Origin: Nocardioides panacis
Lineage (GTDB): Bacteria > Actinomycetota > Actinomycetes > Propionibacteriales > Nocardioidaceae
Direction of reading: 5' to 3'
DNA length: 64,000 bases
Assembly (NCBI RefSeq): GCF_019039255.1
Contig: NZ_CP077062.1
Span: 620,001-684,000 of the forward strand
Position 1 is the stretch's first letter. The number at the start of each line of letters is the position of its first letter. The notes beneath the pieces were generated by a model. It was not told the DNA's origin. It saw only the letters and a program-made list of their open reading frames with translations, and did not search any database. Below, in pieces: positions 53,289 through 61,830 of the stretch. The translations under genes were made by a program, and so were the position numbers.

Positions 53289-53363
53289 TCAGGCGTTGGG
53301 GCGCTTACCGTGGTTCGCGGCCTTCTTCTTGCGGGCGCGGCGCTTGCGGCCGGTCTTACCCAT
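53289..53363 (-). CDS. Ribosomal protein bL37 (AURKAIP1/COX24-domain)
   Basis: 24 residues: MGKTGRKRRARKKKAANHGK then RPNA. Almost all basic, with the conserved ANHGKRPN ending of the actinobacterial bL37 protein of the 50S subunit. GAGGAGG lies upstream of the ATG at 53363. It is too short for usual gene calling but the match is strong. It stands alone on the minus strand between rsrA and a thioesterase gene. Confidence 0.92.
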   Translation of the reverse strand: MGKTGRKRRARKKKAANHGKRPNA

Positions 53364-53471
53364 GGTGTCCTCCTCAACGCTGATCAGTCAGCAACCCCGA
53401 CCGTGACGGTCAGGGCGCGGACCATTCTCGCATCCGGTCGTGGACTGAGGCGAATCGGGCAGGATGGCCGG

Positions 53472-53867
53472 ATGCAGACGCCGACCACGACCGGAGACAG
53501 CGCGACCCTGGAGTTCACGGTCACCGACGACGACACGGCCCTCGCCCTGGGGTCGGGGAGCCTCGAGGTGCTGGCCACGCCCCGGCTGCTCGCCTGGTGC
53601 GAGGCGGCCACCTGCGCGGCGCTGGAGGGGGCGCTGGCCGACGAGCAGACCAGCGTCGGGACCCGCGTCCAGCTCGAGCACGTCGGCGCCAGCACGGTCG
53701 GTGCCGCGGTCCGGGTCACCGCCACCGTGGTGTACGTCGACGGGCGGCTGCTGCGCTTCGAGGTGGTCGCCGAGCAGGCGCCGGACGACAAGGTCGTCGC
53801 GCACGGCGAGGTGACCCGGGTGGTCGTGGACCGCGATCGGTTCCTGGCCCGGCTGCCTAGGCCGTGA
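53472..53867 (+). CDS. Hotdog-fold thioesterase (FlK-like)
   Basis: 131 residues from ATG 53472 (MQTPTTTGDSATLEFTVTDDDTALALGSGSLEVLATPRLLAWCEAATCAAL). The LEVLATPRLLAWCEAA segment with a downstream VGTRVQLEHVGASTVGA block is the usual start of FlK-type thioesterases; the Glu in CEAA and the His in LEHVG are the likely catalytic residues. It cleaves acyl-CoA thioesters; substrate unknown. Its end overlaps the convergent 2H-phosphoesterase gene by 11 bp. Confidence 0.88.
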   Translation: MQTPTTTGDSATLEFTVTDDDTALALGSGSLEVLATPRLLAWCEAATCAALEGALADEQTSVGTRVQLEHVGASTVGAAVRVTATVVYVDGRLLRFEVVAEQAPDDKVVAHGEVTRVVVDRDRFLARLPRP

Positions 53868-54495
53868 GCGGCAGGGAGGCGCGCACGCTCCACTGGTAGT
53901 GCCGGTCGCGGCGGGTGACCGCGGCGAGCGTCAGCCGGGGGACCGAGACGGTCAGCGTCTCCCCGGCCAGCGTCGCCAGCGCGGCCAGCACCGACGCCGC
54001 GTCGCACGGCTGGTTCGTGTAGGCCAGGCTGACGTGCCCCCAGAAGGGCAGCGGCTCGTAGCCGGGGTCGCGGGCAAGCACCGCGGTCGTCGCGGTGCGC
54101 AGCCGGCCGCAGAGCTCGTCGAGGTCGGCGGCCGAGGTGGCCGCGAGGACGATCGCGTCCTCCATCGTGGTGACCGGGCCGAGGTGGATCGGGCCGGACC
54201 GCCAGTCCTCGATCACGGCGCGCACGGACTCGACCACCCGGTCCACGTCGTCGGGCGCGAGCGCGTCGACGAAGCCCACCTCGTCGAGGGTGAGGTGCAG
54301 CCAGGGCACGGGGATCAGGTCGACGGCGGCCAGCGGCCGCAGCCGCTCGTGCGAGCGGCGCGCGAGGTCGGCGAGCTCCGGCTGGTCCTCGAAGGTGAGG
54401 TACCACATCAGGCACGGCCGCTCGACGTGCCAGTCGGGGCGCCAGCCCCAGTGGTCGACCAGCTGGGTCGCCTCCGGCCGTGCGGTCTGCTCCAC
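53857..54495 (-). CDS. 2H-phosphoesterase-like (2'-5' RNA ligase family) protein
   Basis: 212 residues from GTG 54495 (VEQTARPEATQLVDHWGWRPDWHVERPCLMWYLTF), with GGGAG upstream. Two HxTL/HxSL signatures are visible: PWLHLTLDEVG and WGHVSLAYTNQ, the paired His of the 2H superfamily that act on 2'-5' bonds or cyclic phosphates. The mycobacterial and Streptomyces counterparts have no assigned role. Convergent with the thioesterase gene. Confidence 0.87.
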   Translation of the reverse strand: MEQTARPEATQLVDHWGWRPDWHVERPCLMWYLTFEDQPELADLARRSHERLRPLAAVDLIPVPWLHLTLDEVGFVDALAPDDVDRVVESVRAVIEDWRSGPIHLGPVTTMEDAIVLAATSAADLDELCGRLRTATTAVLARDPGYEPLPFWGHVSLAYTNQPCDAASVLAALATLAGETLTVSVPRLTLAAVTRRDRHYQWSVRASLPLTA

Positions 54496-54583
54496 CAGAG
54501 ACTCCCAGCGACAGGGTCCCGAGCGGTCCGGGGCCGGCACCGAAAACGCTACTGAGCCGGCGGCTCCCGTGTCTGCGACACGC

Positions 54584-55072
54584 TCACAGGGCGAGACGGA
54601 ACGCCAGCAGCTCGAACCCCGGGGAGGGCGACCAGTCGCGCTCGGGCAGCCGGCGGAAACCGAGCCGCTCGTAGATGCGGTGCGCGTCGGCCTGCTCCGG
54701 GAGGCTGCAGAGCAGCACCGCGGTGTAGCCCAGCTCCCGGGACCGCTCGAGGCAGACGCCGACCAGCGCCTCGCCGACGCCGCGCCGCCGGAACGCCGGC
54801 GCGACGGCGAGCATCCGGAACTCGCCCTCGTCCTGCCCGGCGACCTCGCTCCACGGCGACCCCTGCGGGCAGAACGTCACGGTCCCGGCCAGTTCGCCGG
54901 TGACCTCCGCGACGTACACCTCGGCCTCGCGGGAGCGGGTCACCGCGTCGCGCAGGTGGGCGGCGTAGGGGTCGTCCTCGACCAGCACCCCGTCGGCGAC
55001 GTACGCCGCGACCGTCAGCCGGCCGACCTCGCGGAGCTCGTCGACGTGCGCGGGCCGCACGGTCACCGTCAC
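54584..55072 (-). CDS. GNAT-family N-acetyltransferase
   Basis: 162 residues from GTG 55072 (VTVTVRPAHVDELREVGRLTVAAYVADG). MLAVAPAFRRRGVGEALVGVCL is the acetyl-CoA pyrophosphate loop, and HRIYERLGFRRLPERD the end of the fold. Acceptor unknown. It starts 7 bp after the TPP-enzyme stop, so it is the last gene of the DUF3311-symporter-TPP-enzyme unit. Confidence 0.92.
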   Translation of the reverse strand: MTVTVRPAHVDELREVGRLTVAAYVADGVLVEDDPYAAHLRDAVTRSREAEVYVAEVTGELAGTVTFCPQGSPWSEVAGQDEGEFRMLAVAPAFRRRGVGEALVGVCLERSRELGYTAVLLCSLPEQADAHRIYERLGFRRLPERDWSPSPGFELLAFRLAL

Positions 55073-55079
55073 GGCGCGC

Positions 55080-56741
55080 TCACACCCCGAACGTGGCGCG
55101 CGGGTAGGCCGCGTCCACGTCCGTGATGACGTTGACGAGGTAGGGCGTGCCGGCGGCGAACGCCCGGTCCAGGGCCGGGCCGATCTGGGCCGGGTCGGTG
55201 ACCGTCTCACCGCCCCCGCCGAGCGCGGTGACGACCTGGTCGTAGCGGGTCTGCGGGGCGAGGTCGGCCGCGACGTCGTACCCGTAGAGCATCTGCATCG
55301 GGCCCTTCTCCAGCCCCCACGCGGAGTTGTTGCCGCAGACCATCACCACCGGCAGGTCGTGGCGGACCAGGGTGTCCACGTCCATCAGCGACATCCCCGC
55401 CGCGCCGTCGCCGAGCAGCAGCACGACCTGCGCCGAGGGCCGGGCGAGGCGGGCGGCGATCGCGGCCCCCAGCCCGGCGCCGAGGCAGCCGTAGGGGCCG
55501 GGGTCCAGCCAACCGCCGGGGCGCCTCGGCTCGACGAACTTGCCGGCGAAGGACACGAAGTCGCCGCCGTCCCCGATCACCACGGAGTCGTCGGCCAGGC
55601 GGGGCACCAGCTCGCCGTAGATGCGGGCCGGGTGGATCGGGTCGGCCTCGGACCGCAGCAGCGCGGAGTCCCGCTCCACGGCGGCGGCGACGCCGGCCTG
55701 CAGGTCGCCGAGCCAGGTGGACCAGTCCGGCCGGTGCGGCTGCGCCTCCAGGGCCGCCTGCACGCCGTCGAGGACCGAGGTCAGGTCGCCGGACGCGGAG
55801 GCCGCCAGCTCGGCGTGCCCCGACACCTGGCCGGGGGAGTCGGCGAGGTGCACGACCTGGGCCTGGGGTGCGCCGTCCTTGCCGCCGAAGACGCCGTAGC
55901 CGAGCCGGAAGTCCAGCGGGGTCCCGACCACCACGACCAGGTCGGCGGTGCCGAACGCCTTCGAGCGTGCCTTGGTGACCAGCAGCGGGTGGCCGCCGGG
56001 GACCACGCCGCGGCCCATGCCGTTGGTGACGACCGGGACGCCGGTCTCCTCCACGAAGCGCAGCGCGGCCTCCTCGGCCCCGTCCGCCCAGACATCGGTG
56101 CCCAGCACCAGCAGCGGGCGCGCGGCCTCGGCGAGCAGCTTCCCGACGCGGGCCAGCGCGTCCGGGTCGGCCTCGAGCCGCTGCCGGGGCCCGACGGCGG
56201 GGAGGTCGACGGTGGCCTGGTCGAAGAACTGGTCCATCGGTACGTCGAGGAAGGTCGGCCCCCGGTGCGAGGAGCCGGCCAGCGTGAACGCCTCGCCGAC
56301 CGCGCCGGCGATCTCGCCGACCCGCGCCACGGTCCGGGCGGACTTGGTGACAGTCGCGAGCAGCGGCGGGTGGTCGAGCTCCTGCAGGCTGCCCGTGCCC
56401 CAGCGGTTCTCCGGCGCCCGTCCGCCCACGACGACCAGCGGCGAGCCGCTGAACTGCGCCTGGGTGACGGCGCTGACCCCGTTGGTAACACCGGGACCGG
56501 CCGTCAGCACGGCCAGCCCCGGCACCCGGGTCAGCTTGCCGACGGCCTCGGCGGCGAACACGGCGGTCTGCTCGTGCCGCACGTCGAGGATCCGCATCGG
56601 CGGCTCGGCCTTGACGGCGCCGTCGTACATCGGGAAGACGTGGGCGCCGGACAGCGTGAACAGCGTGTCCACGCCGTGCGCGGCCGCGACGGCGACGGCG
56701 TGGTCGCCGCCGTGGCCCTGGAGGGAGGTGACGTCGGTCAT
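55080..56741 (-). CDS. Thiamine-pyrophosphate enzyme, acetolactate-synthase-like
   Basis: 553 residues. The N-terminal domain has RHEQTAVFAAEAVGKLT with the catalytic Glu; the cofactor domain has GDGAAGMSLMDVDTLVRHDLPVVMVCGNNSAWG, the GDG-N-N TPP motif. Relatives include acetolactate synthase, oxalyl-CoA decarboxylase and 2-hydroxyacyl-CoA lyase; no regulatory subunit gene is present, so catabolic acetolactate synthesis or a lyase/decarboxylase role is more likely than isoleucine synthesis. It is 9 bp downstream of the monocarboxylate-type symporter gene. Confidence 0.88.
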   Translation of the reverse strand: MTDVTSLQGHGGDHAVAVAAAHGVDTLFTLSGAHVFPMYDGAVKAEPPMRILDVRHEQTAVFAAEAVGKLTRVPGLAVLTAGPGVTNGVSAVTQAQFSGSPLVVVGGRAPENRWGTGSLQELDHPPLLATVTKSARTVARVGEIAGAVGEAFTLAGSSHRGPTFLDVPMDQFFDQATVDLPAVGPRQRLEADPDALARVGKLLAEAARPLLVLGTDVWADGAEEAALRFVEETGVPVVTNGMGRGVVPGGHPLLVTKARSKAFGTADLVVVVGTPLDFRLGYGVFGGKDGAPQAQVVHLADSPGQVSGHAELAASASGDLTSVLDGVQAALEAQPHRPDWSTWLGDLQAGVAAAVERDSALLRSEADPIHPARIYGELVPRLADDSVVIGDGGDFVSFAGKFVEPRRPGGWLDPGPYGCLGAGLGAAIAARLARPSAQVVLLLGDGAAGMSLMDVDTLVRHDLPVVMVCGNNSAWGLEKGPMQMLYGYDVAADLAPQTRYDQVVTALGGGGETVTDPAQIGPALDRAFAAGTPYLVNVITDVDAAYPRATFGV

Positions 56742-56750
56742 ACCCGGAGG

Positions 56751-58410
56751 TTACGGGGTGGTCGGTGCGGTGCCCGGCTCGCCTTCCAGCACGTCCTCGA
56801 CGCCCCGGTCGCCGGCGTCCGCGTGGTAGTCGGACGGCGACGTCTCGTCGGTGCCCTCCGGGAGCTTCATCGCCCGGAACACGAGCGTCAGCAGCACCGC
56901 CACGACCACGTTGATCGCGAACGCGGTCAGCGCGATGTAGCCCTTGGTGTCGGTGAACGGGATCAGCTGCAGCGGGCCGCCGAAGTGCGACCCGGGCTTG
57001 CCGACCGCCGGGACCATGTAGGCCGTCCAGGTGCCGTAGACCATCCCGACCGCCCAGCCCGCGAGCAGCGCGTTGCGGTGGAACCAGCGGGTGTAGAGCG
57101 AGAAGACCAGCGCCGGCATCGTCTGGAGGATCCACACGCCGCCGAGCAGCTGGAAGTTGATCGCCTCCTGGGTGCCCAGGCCGAGCACGAAGGCCAGCGC
57201 GCCGAACTTCACGACCAGGGAGATCAGCTTGCTCTGCTGGGCCTCCTGCTTGGGGGTGGCCGCCGGGTTGATGAACGCCTTGTAGATGTTGCGTGTCCAG
57301 AGGTTCGCCGCCGCGATCGACATGATCGCGGCCGGCACGAGCGCGCCGATCGCGATGGCCGCGAACGCGATGCCGGCGAACCAGCTCGGGAACTGCGACT
57401 CGAACAGCGCCGGCACCGACTGCTGCGGGTTGTCCACCTTGATGCCGGCGGCGATGGCCGCGAAGCCGAGCAGCGCCAGCAGGCCGAGCAGGAAGGAGTA
57501 CGCCGGCAGCAGCGCGGCGTTGCGGCGGATCACCGAGCGGTTCTTCGACGCGAGCACGCCGGTCAGCGAGTGCGGGTACATGAACAGCGCCAGCGCCGAG
57601 CCGAGGGCCAGCGACGCGTAGGCCCAGTGCGCGGCCGGCGGCGGCATGATGCCCTTGGCCTGGGCCGTGCCGGCGGCGATCGCGTCGGCGTTCTCGGTGT
57701 TGAAGGCCGTGGAAGGAGTCCCGCGCCGAGGCGAAGATGTTGTCCCAGCCGCCGAGCTGGGAGGGCAGGTAGAACACCGCCACGATGATCACGAGGTAGA
57801 TCAGGCCGTCCTTGACGAACGCGATCAGCGCCGGCGCCCGCAGCCCCGAGGCGTAGGTGTACGCCGCCAGCACCGCGAACGCGATCAGCAGAGGAGCGTC
57901 CCTCTCGAGCCAGGAGGAGCTCGCGTCGCCGCCGATGCCCATGATCTCGAGCACCACCTGGATGCCGACCAGCTGCAGGGCGATGTAGGGCATCGTCGCG
58001 AGCAGGCCGGTGACCGCCACCGCGAGGGCGAGCGGCTTGGAGTCGAAGCGGCCGCGCACGAAGTCGGCGGGGGTGACGTAGCCGTGCCGGTGCGAGACCG
58101 ACCAGAACCGCGGCAGGAAGATGAAGATGATCGGGTAGAGCACGATCGTGTAGGGCACCGCGAAGAACCCGACCACGGAGCCGGCGTACAGCGTCGCCGG
58201 CACCGCGATGAACGTGTAGGCGGTGTAGATGTCGCCGCCGATCAGGAACCACGAGATGAACGTGCCGAAGCCGCGGCCGCCCAGGCCCCACTCGTCGAGG
58301 CTGTCCATGGAGTCCGCGCGCCGCCAGCGCGCGGCCAGGAAGCCCATCACGGTGACCAGCAGGAAGAAGAACAGGAAGATGCCCAGCTCGACGCCGTTGA
58401 CGTCCTTCAT
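56751..58410 (-). CDS. Sodium:solute symporter, MctC/monocarboxylate-like (frameshifted)
   Basis: Restored length 552 residues from ATG 58410 (MKDVNGVELGIFLFFFLLVTVMGFLAARWRRADSMDSLDEWGLGGRGFGTFISWFLIGGDIYTAYTF). About 13 membrane helices; the WGLGGRGFGTFISWFLIGGD start is typical of actinobacterial MctC-like carriers for acetate, propionate or pyruvate. One extra base (TTCCAC for TTCAC at about 57710-57712) splits it; without it the protein reads ARDSFTAFNTENADAIAAG. It overlaps the DUF3311 gene by ATGA and precedes the TPP-enzyme gene. Confidence 0.92.
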
Positions 58411-58715
58411 CGGTCGTCCTCCGGGGACTCGGGCTCGGCGGGGAGGCCGAAGGTCGGTCGGTCCTTGGCGGTCGCGGACAGCGACAGCCGGAACGCCACG
58501 AAGGTGAGCACGGAGACCACCGGGATCATCGCGAACTGGAACCAGTAGAAGAACGGGAAGCCCCACAGCGTGGGCGTCTCGCGGTCGTAGAGGCCGACGA
58601 GCAGCGGGACGACGATGCCGATGCCGAGCAGCACGGCGACCACCGCCCAGGTGCCGGTGGCGCGACGTCGCGGGGGAGACCCGGACCCGTCGGACGCGGG
58701 GTTACGTTGCGACAT
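58407..58715 (-). CDS. DUF3311 small membrane subunit of the symporter
   Basis: 102 residues from ATG 58715 (MSQRNPASDGSGSPPRRRATGTWAVVAVLLGIGIVVPLLVGLYDRETPTLWGFPFFYWFQFAMIPVVSVLTFVAFRL). Two membrane helices with the DUF3311 PxLxGxPFFYWxQ core. Genes of this family usually sit directly before a sodium:solute symporter, as here, and are thought to help its assembly or activity. ATGA overlap with the symporter gene. Confidence 0.92.
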   Translation of the reverse strand: MSQRNPASDGSGSPPRRRATGTWAVVAVLLGIGIVVPLLVGLYDRETPTLWGFPFFYWFQFAMIPVVSVLTFVAFRLSLSATAKDRPTFGLPAEPESPEDDR

Positions 58716-58778
58716 GTGCGTTCCACCTCCGAGTGAGCAGACAACCGCAGCGACCGTAGCCACATCCAGGGCAGATGG

Positions 58779-59627
58779 CTACTGCAGGTAGGTGGGGTTC
58801 GCCGCGCGGAGGTGCCCGATCAGCACCAGCAGGAGGTCGGCCCGGCAGGCCGGGGACCGCGGGGCGAGCGCCAGCTGCAGGTGCAGGGCGCGCAGGTAGG
58901 ACTGCACGTTGCCGGTCACCAGGAAAGGGTCGTCGACCCCCTCGGGGGTCGGCGTGGACAGGTCCGCGAGGCGGGCCACCCACGGCTCCAGCACCTCCAT
59001 GCCCACCAGGTCGCGGCGCAGGATGCACAGCGTCGCGGCGGCGAACCGGTCGTCCTCGCCGTGCACCAGCCGGGACCGGGTCGGCTCGAGCAGCCGGTCC
59101 GCGATCACGTCGAGCAGCACGGTGAGCTCCAGGCGGCCCATCACCGGGGCCTCGGCGAGCGCGCCGAGCGCGTCGGCGCCGTGCGCCAGGGCGTGCGCCC
59201 AGCCCTTGCCCAGCACGAACCCGCGCAGGTCCCGCTCGCGCACCAGCCAGCCCGCGAGGCGGTCGCCCCAGCGGAGCAGCGTGTCGTCCGGCAGGCCCGC
59301 CCCGGTGCCCGCCAGGGTGCCGGCCCGCTCGAGCACGACGGCGAGCACGAGCGCCGAGAAGCTGCGGCGGAACACGGTGTCGGTGCCGTCCTCGCCGAGG
59401 CCCACCGCGAGGCCGGCGGTCATGCCGTCGCCGAGGCCCTCCAGCAGGTCGTCGTACACGCCCTCGGAGACCCAGGCGGCCAGGGTGGGGAAGGCGACCA
59501 TGTCCCGCTGGTAGGGGTCCGCGGAGCCGAGCATCGTGGTCAGCTCGACGGTCAGGTCGGCGAGCGGGAGGTCGGTCGGGAGCCGGTGGCCCTCGGCCAC
59601 CACCCGGTCCCAGAACGCCGCTTCCAT
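58779..59627 (-). CDS. DUF2785 protein
   Basis: 282 residues. MEAAFWDRVVAEGHRLPTDLPLADLTVELTTMLGSADPYQRDMVAFPTLAAWV opens a helical protein of the DUF2785 type; RGFVLGKGWAHALAHGADALGALAE is its most conserved block. Function unknown. It is divergent from pdtaS. Confidence 0.85.
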   Translation of the reverse strand: MEAAFWDRVVAEGHRLPTDLPLADLTVELTTMLGSADPYQRDMVAFPTLAAWVSEGVYDDLLEGLGDGMTAGLAVGLGEDGTDTVFRRSFSALVLAVVLERAGTLAGTGAGLPDDTLLRWGDRLAGWLVRERDLRGFVLGKGWAHALAHGADALGALAEAPVMGRLELTVLLDVIADRLLEPTRSRLVHGEDDRFAAATLCILRRDLVGMEVLEPWVARLADLSTPTPEGVDDPFLVTGNVQSYLRALHLQLALAPRSPACRADLLLVLIGHLRAANPTYLQ

Positions 59628-59704
59628 GGGGGCATCCTCTCACTGCCGTCCACGCCCGGCAGGAGCGGGCCGACCGGGTGCCCGGCCCTCCTATGCTGAC
59701 CTGC

Positions 59705-61186
59705 GTGCCGTCGCTGACCGAGCTCGTCCGGGCCCACACCGACCTCGACGCCGAGGACGTGGCGTGGCTCCAGCTGCTCCTCGCCGACTGGCAGATCATC
59801 GCCGACCTCTCGTTCGCGGACCTGGTGCTCTGGCTGCCCGACCGGGAGGGCTCCGGCTACTGGGCGGCGGCCCAGATGCGTCCGACGACCGGCCCCACGG
59901 CGTACGTCGACGACCTGGTCGGAGCGTTCGTGCCGAAGGGCCGCCGGCCGCTGATCGACTCGGCCCACGAGCACGAGCGGGTGGCCCGCGAGGGCGACCC
60001 GGAGTGGCGCGACGACATCCCGGTGCGGGTGGAGGCGATCCCGGTCCGCCGGGGGAGCAGGATCCTGGGGGTCATCGCCCGCAACACCAACCTGCTCGGG
60101 GTGCGCACGCCCAGCCGGCTGGAGCTGGCCTACCTGCAGACCGCCACCGACCTCGCCCAGATGATCGCGGGCGGGCACTTCCCGTTCCCCGGGCAGCGCT
60201 CGGACCACGCGGACTCGCCCCGGGTGGGGGACGGCTTCGTGCGGATCGACGCGGCCGGCCGGGTCACCTACGCCAGCCCCAACGCGCTGTCGGTCTACCG
60301 CCGGCTCGGGCTCTCGGCGGACCTGACCGGCCTCGACCTCGCCGAGACCACCCGCTCGCTGGTGCCGCCCGGTCGCCGTCCCGACGAGGAGACGCTGAGC
60401 GCGGTGCTCGGCGGCACGGCCCCCCGCGACACGGAGACCGGCACCGAGGACACCACCCTGATCCTCCGGGCGATCCCGCTGCGGCCGACCGGCGAGCACC
60501 TGGGTGCGCTGGTGCTGCTGCGAGACGTCACCGACCTGCGCCGCCGCGACCGGGAGCTGGTCACCAAGGACGCCACGATCCGCGAGATCCACCACCGGGT
60601 GAAGAACAACCTGCAGACCGTCGCGGCGCTGCTGCGGCTCCAGGCCCGTCGGATCGAGTCGCCGGAGGGCCGCGAGGCCCTCGAGGAGGCGGTCCGCCGG
60701 GTCGGCTCGATCGCGATCGTGCACGAGACGCTGAGCCAGGCCTTCGACGAGTACGTCGACTTCGACGACGTCGCGGACCGGCTGCGGGTGATGGTCACCG
60801 AGGTCAGCTCGCGCGGGGCGACGGTGTCCTCACGGCGCGAGGGCCGGTTCGGGACGCTGACCGCGGAGGTGGCCACCCCGCTGGCCATGGTGCTCACCGA
60901 GGTGCTCCAGAACGCCGTCGAGCACGGTTTCGGGGAGGGCGCGGGCGCCATCACGGTCACCGCCCGGCGTCGCCCGGGCCGGTTGCAGGTGACCGTGGTC
61001 GACGACGGGCGGGGACTGCCGGCCGGGTTCGACCTCGCGGGGTCGACGAGCCTCGGGCTGTCGATCGTCCGGACCCTCGTCGAGTCCGAGCTCGACGGGG
61101 TCCTCGAGATGGGGCCGGGGCCGCAGGGCGGCACCCGGGTGATGATCGACGTCCCGATCGAGCGGGACGTCGATCGGTCGGTCTAG
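59705..61186 (+). CDS. pdtaS: Sensor histidine kinase PdtaS
   Basis: 493 residues from GTG 59705 (VPSLTELVRAHTDLDAEDVAWLQLLLADWQIIADLSFADLVLWL); a longer start (59678) is less like the family. GAF-like domain about 10-165, PAS about 175-285, then HisKA_2 with EIHHRVKNNLQTVAALLRLQARR (phospho-His) and HATPase with VLTEVLQNAVEHGF and DDGRGLP. PdtaS phosphorylates PdtaR, an RNA-binding response regulator that acts by antitermination. It is soluble. The pdtaS-whiB1 neighbourhood is conserved in actinobacteria; its stop overlaps that of whiB1 by 4 bp. Confidence 0.93.
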   Translation: MPSLTELVRAHTDLDAEDVAWLQLLLADWQIIADLSFADLVLWLPDREGSGYWAAAQMRPTTGPTAYVDDLVGAFVPKGRRPLIDSAHEHERVAREGDPEWRDDIPVRVEAIPVRRGSRILGVIARNTNLLGVRTPSRLELAYLQTATDLAQMIAGGHFPFPGQRSDHADSPRVGDGFVRIDAAGRVTYASPNALSVYRRLGLSADLTGLDLAETTRSLVPPGRRPDEETLSAVLGGTAPRDTETGTEDTTLILRAIPLRPTGEHLGALVLLRDVTDLRRRDRELVTKDATIREIHHRVKNNLQTVAALLRLQARRIESPEGREALEEAVRRVGSIAIVHETLSQAFDEYVDFDDVADRLRVMVTEVSSRGATVSSRREGRFGTLTAEVATPLAMVLTEVLQNAVEHGFGEGAGAITVTARRRPGRLQVTVVDDGRGLPAGFDLAGSTSLGLSIVRTLVESELDGVLEMGPGPQGGTRVMIDVPIERDVDRSV

Positions 61187-61434
61187 GCGGTGCGGACCTT
61201 GGCACGGGCGTTGCGACGCTTGAGCGCGCGGCGCTCGTCCTCGCTCATCCCGCCCCAGACACCGTGGTCCTGCCCGGCCTCGAGGGCCCATGCGAGGCAC
61301 TGTTCGCGCACGTCGCAACGACGGCACACCTGCTTGGCTTCCTCGATCTGTAGGATGGCCGGACCGGTGTTGCCGATCGGGAAGAACAGCTCCGGGTCCT
61401 CTTCGAGGCACGCAGAGCGGTGGCGCCAATCCAT
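61183..61434 (-). CDS. whiB1: WhiB1 iron-sulfur transcription factor
   Basis: 83 residues from ATG 61434 (MDWRHRSACLEEDPELFFPIGNTGPAI), with AAGGAG nine bases upstream. Cys9, Cys37, Cys40 and Cys46 are the 4Fe-4S ligands at the WhiB1 positions; GVWGG and the basic tail MSEDERRALKRRNARAKVRTA complete the match. WhiB1 is essential in mycobacteria, senses NO and binds the housekeeping sigma factor. A CRP-like site lies 75 bp upstream, as known for mycobacterial whiB1. Confidence 0.96.
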   Translation of the reverse strand: MDWRHRSACLEEDPELFFPIGNTGPAILQIEEAKQVCRRCDVREQCLAWALEAGQDHGVWGGMSEDERRALKRRNARAKVRTA

Positions 61435-61508
61435 GGCGGACGACTCCTTCAGTCGAGGGGTGGCGGCGGTGGCCGACCATTGGTCGTTCGGTATGGGCGT
61501 TCCCCCGT

Positions 61509-61524
61509 TGTGAACGCTTTCACG
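61509..61524. promoter_or_regulatory. CRP-like site upstream of whiB1
   Basis: TGTGAACGCTTTCACG, which differs from TGTGA-N6-TCACA only in the last base. Mycobacterial whiB1 is controlled by the cAMP receptor protein through this kind of site, and the spacing to the gene is plausible. Confidence 0.7.
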
Positions 61525-61781
61525 AGCAGCTCCTGCCTCCGCCCGGTGGGGCAGGAGGTGGGAGATCACCATCGTGACAGGTCCATACGCCTGATGACCG
61601 ATGACAAGCCTCGCAAGAGTTCGGTGCTCGTTCAACCCTTCGTGATCGTCACGTTGGTCACAGCCGATGACAGTAACGGACCTGATACCCGTTTCCCAGT
61701 CTCATCTAGGCCGCGCGGCGGGTTTTTCCCGTAGCCGTGTGAACCGGGCAGCGACGGGTAACGGCTTGGCCGGGCGGCGGG

Positions 61782-61809
61782 CGCGGGGCGCGGGGCGCGG
61801 GGCGCGGGG
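61782..61809 (+). repeat. Tandem 7-bp repeat (CGCGGGG)4
   Basis: Four exact copies of CGCGGGG (61782, 61789, 61796, 61803), 21 bp upstream of the next start codon. It lies where the ribosome site and promoter of that gene would be expected. Copy number may vary or be affected by sequencing. Confidence 0.9.
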
Positions 61810-61830
61810 CGGTGCGTAGCATGCTCGACC

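Larger units (their letters stand above)
61435..61830. other. Divergent intergenic region, whiB1 / membrane protein
   Basis: 396 bp without a gene, with lower GC than its surroundings in the part from 61560 to 61690. It holds the CRP-like site (61509-61524), an 8-bp inverted repeat CTCCTGCC / GGCAGGAG (61530-61537 and 61550-61557) in the whiB1 upstream region, and a tandem GC repeat near the right end. I see no tRNA or small coding frame in it. Confidence 0.7.

Noticed and set aside
61782-61809. GC tandem repeat as a regulatory element
   Set aside because: No known motif; the simple repeat is better read as a slippage product.
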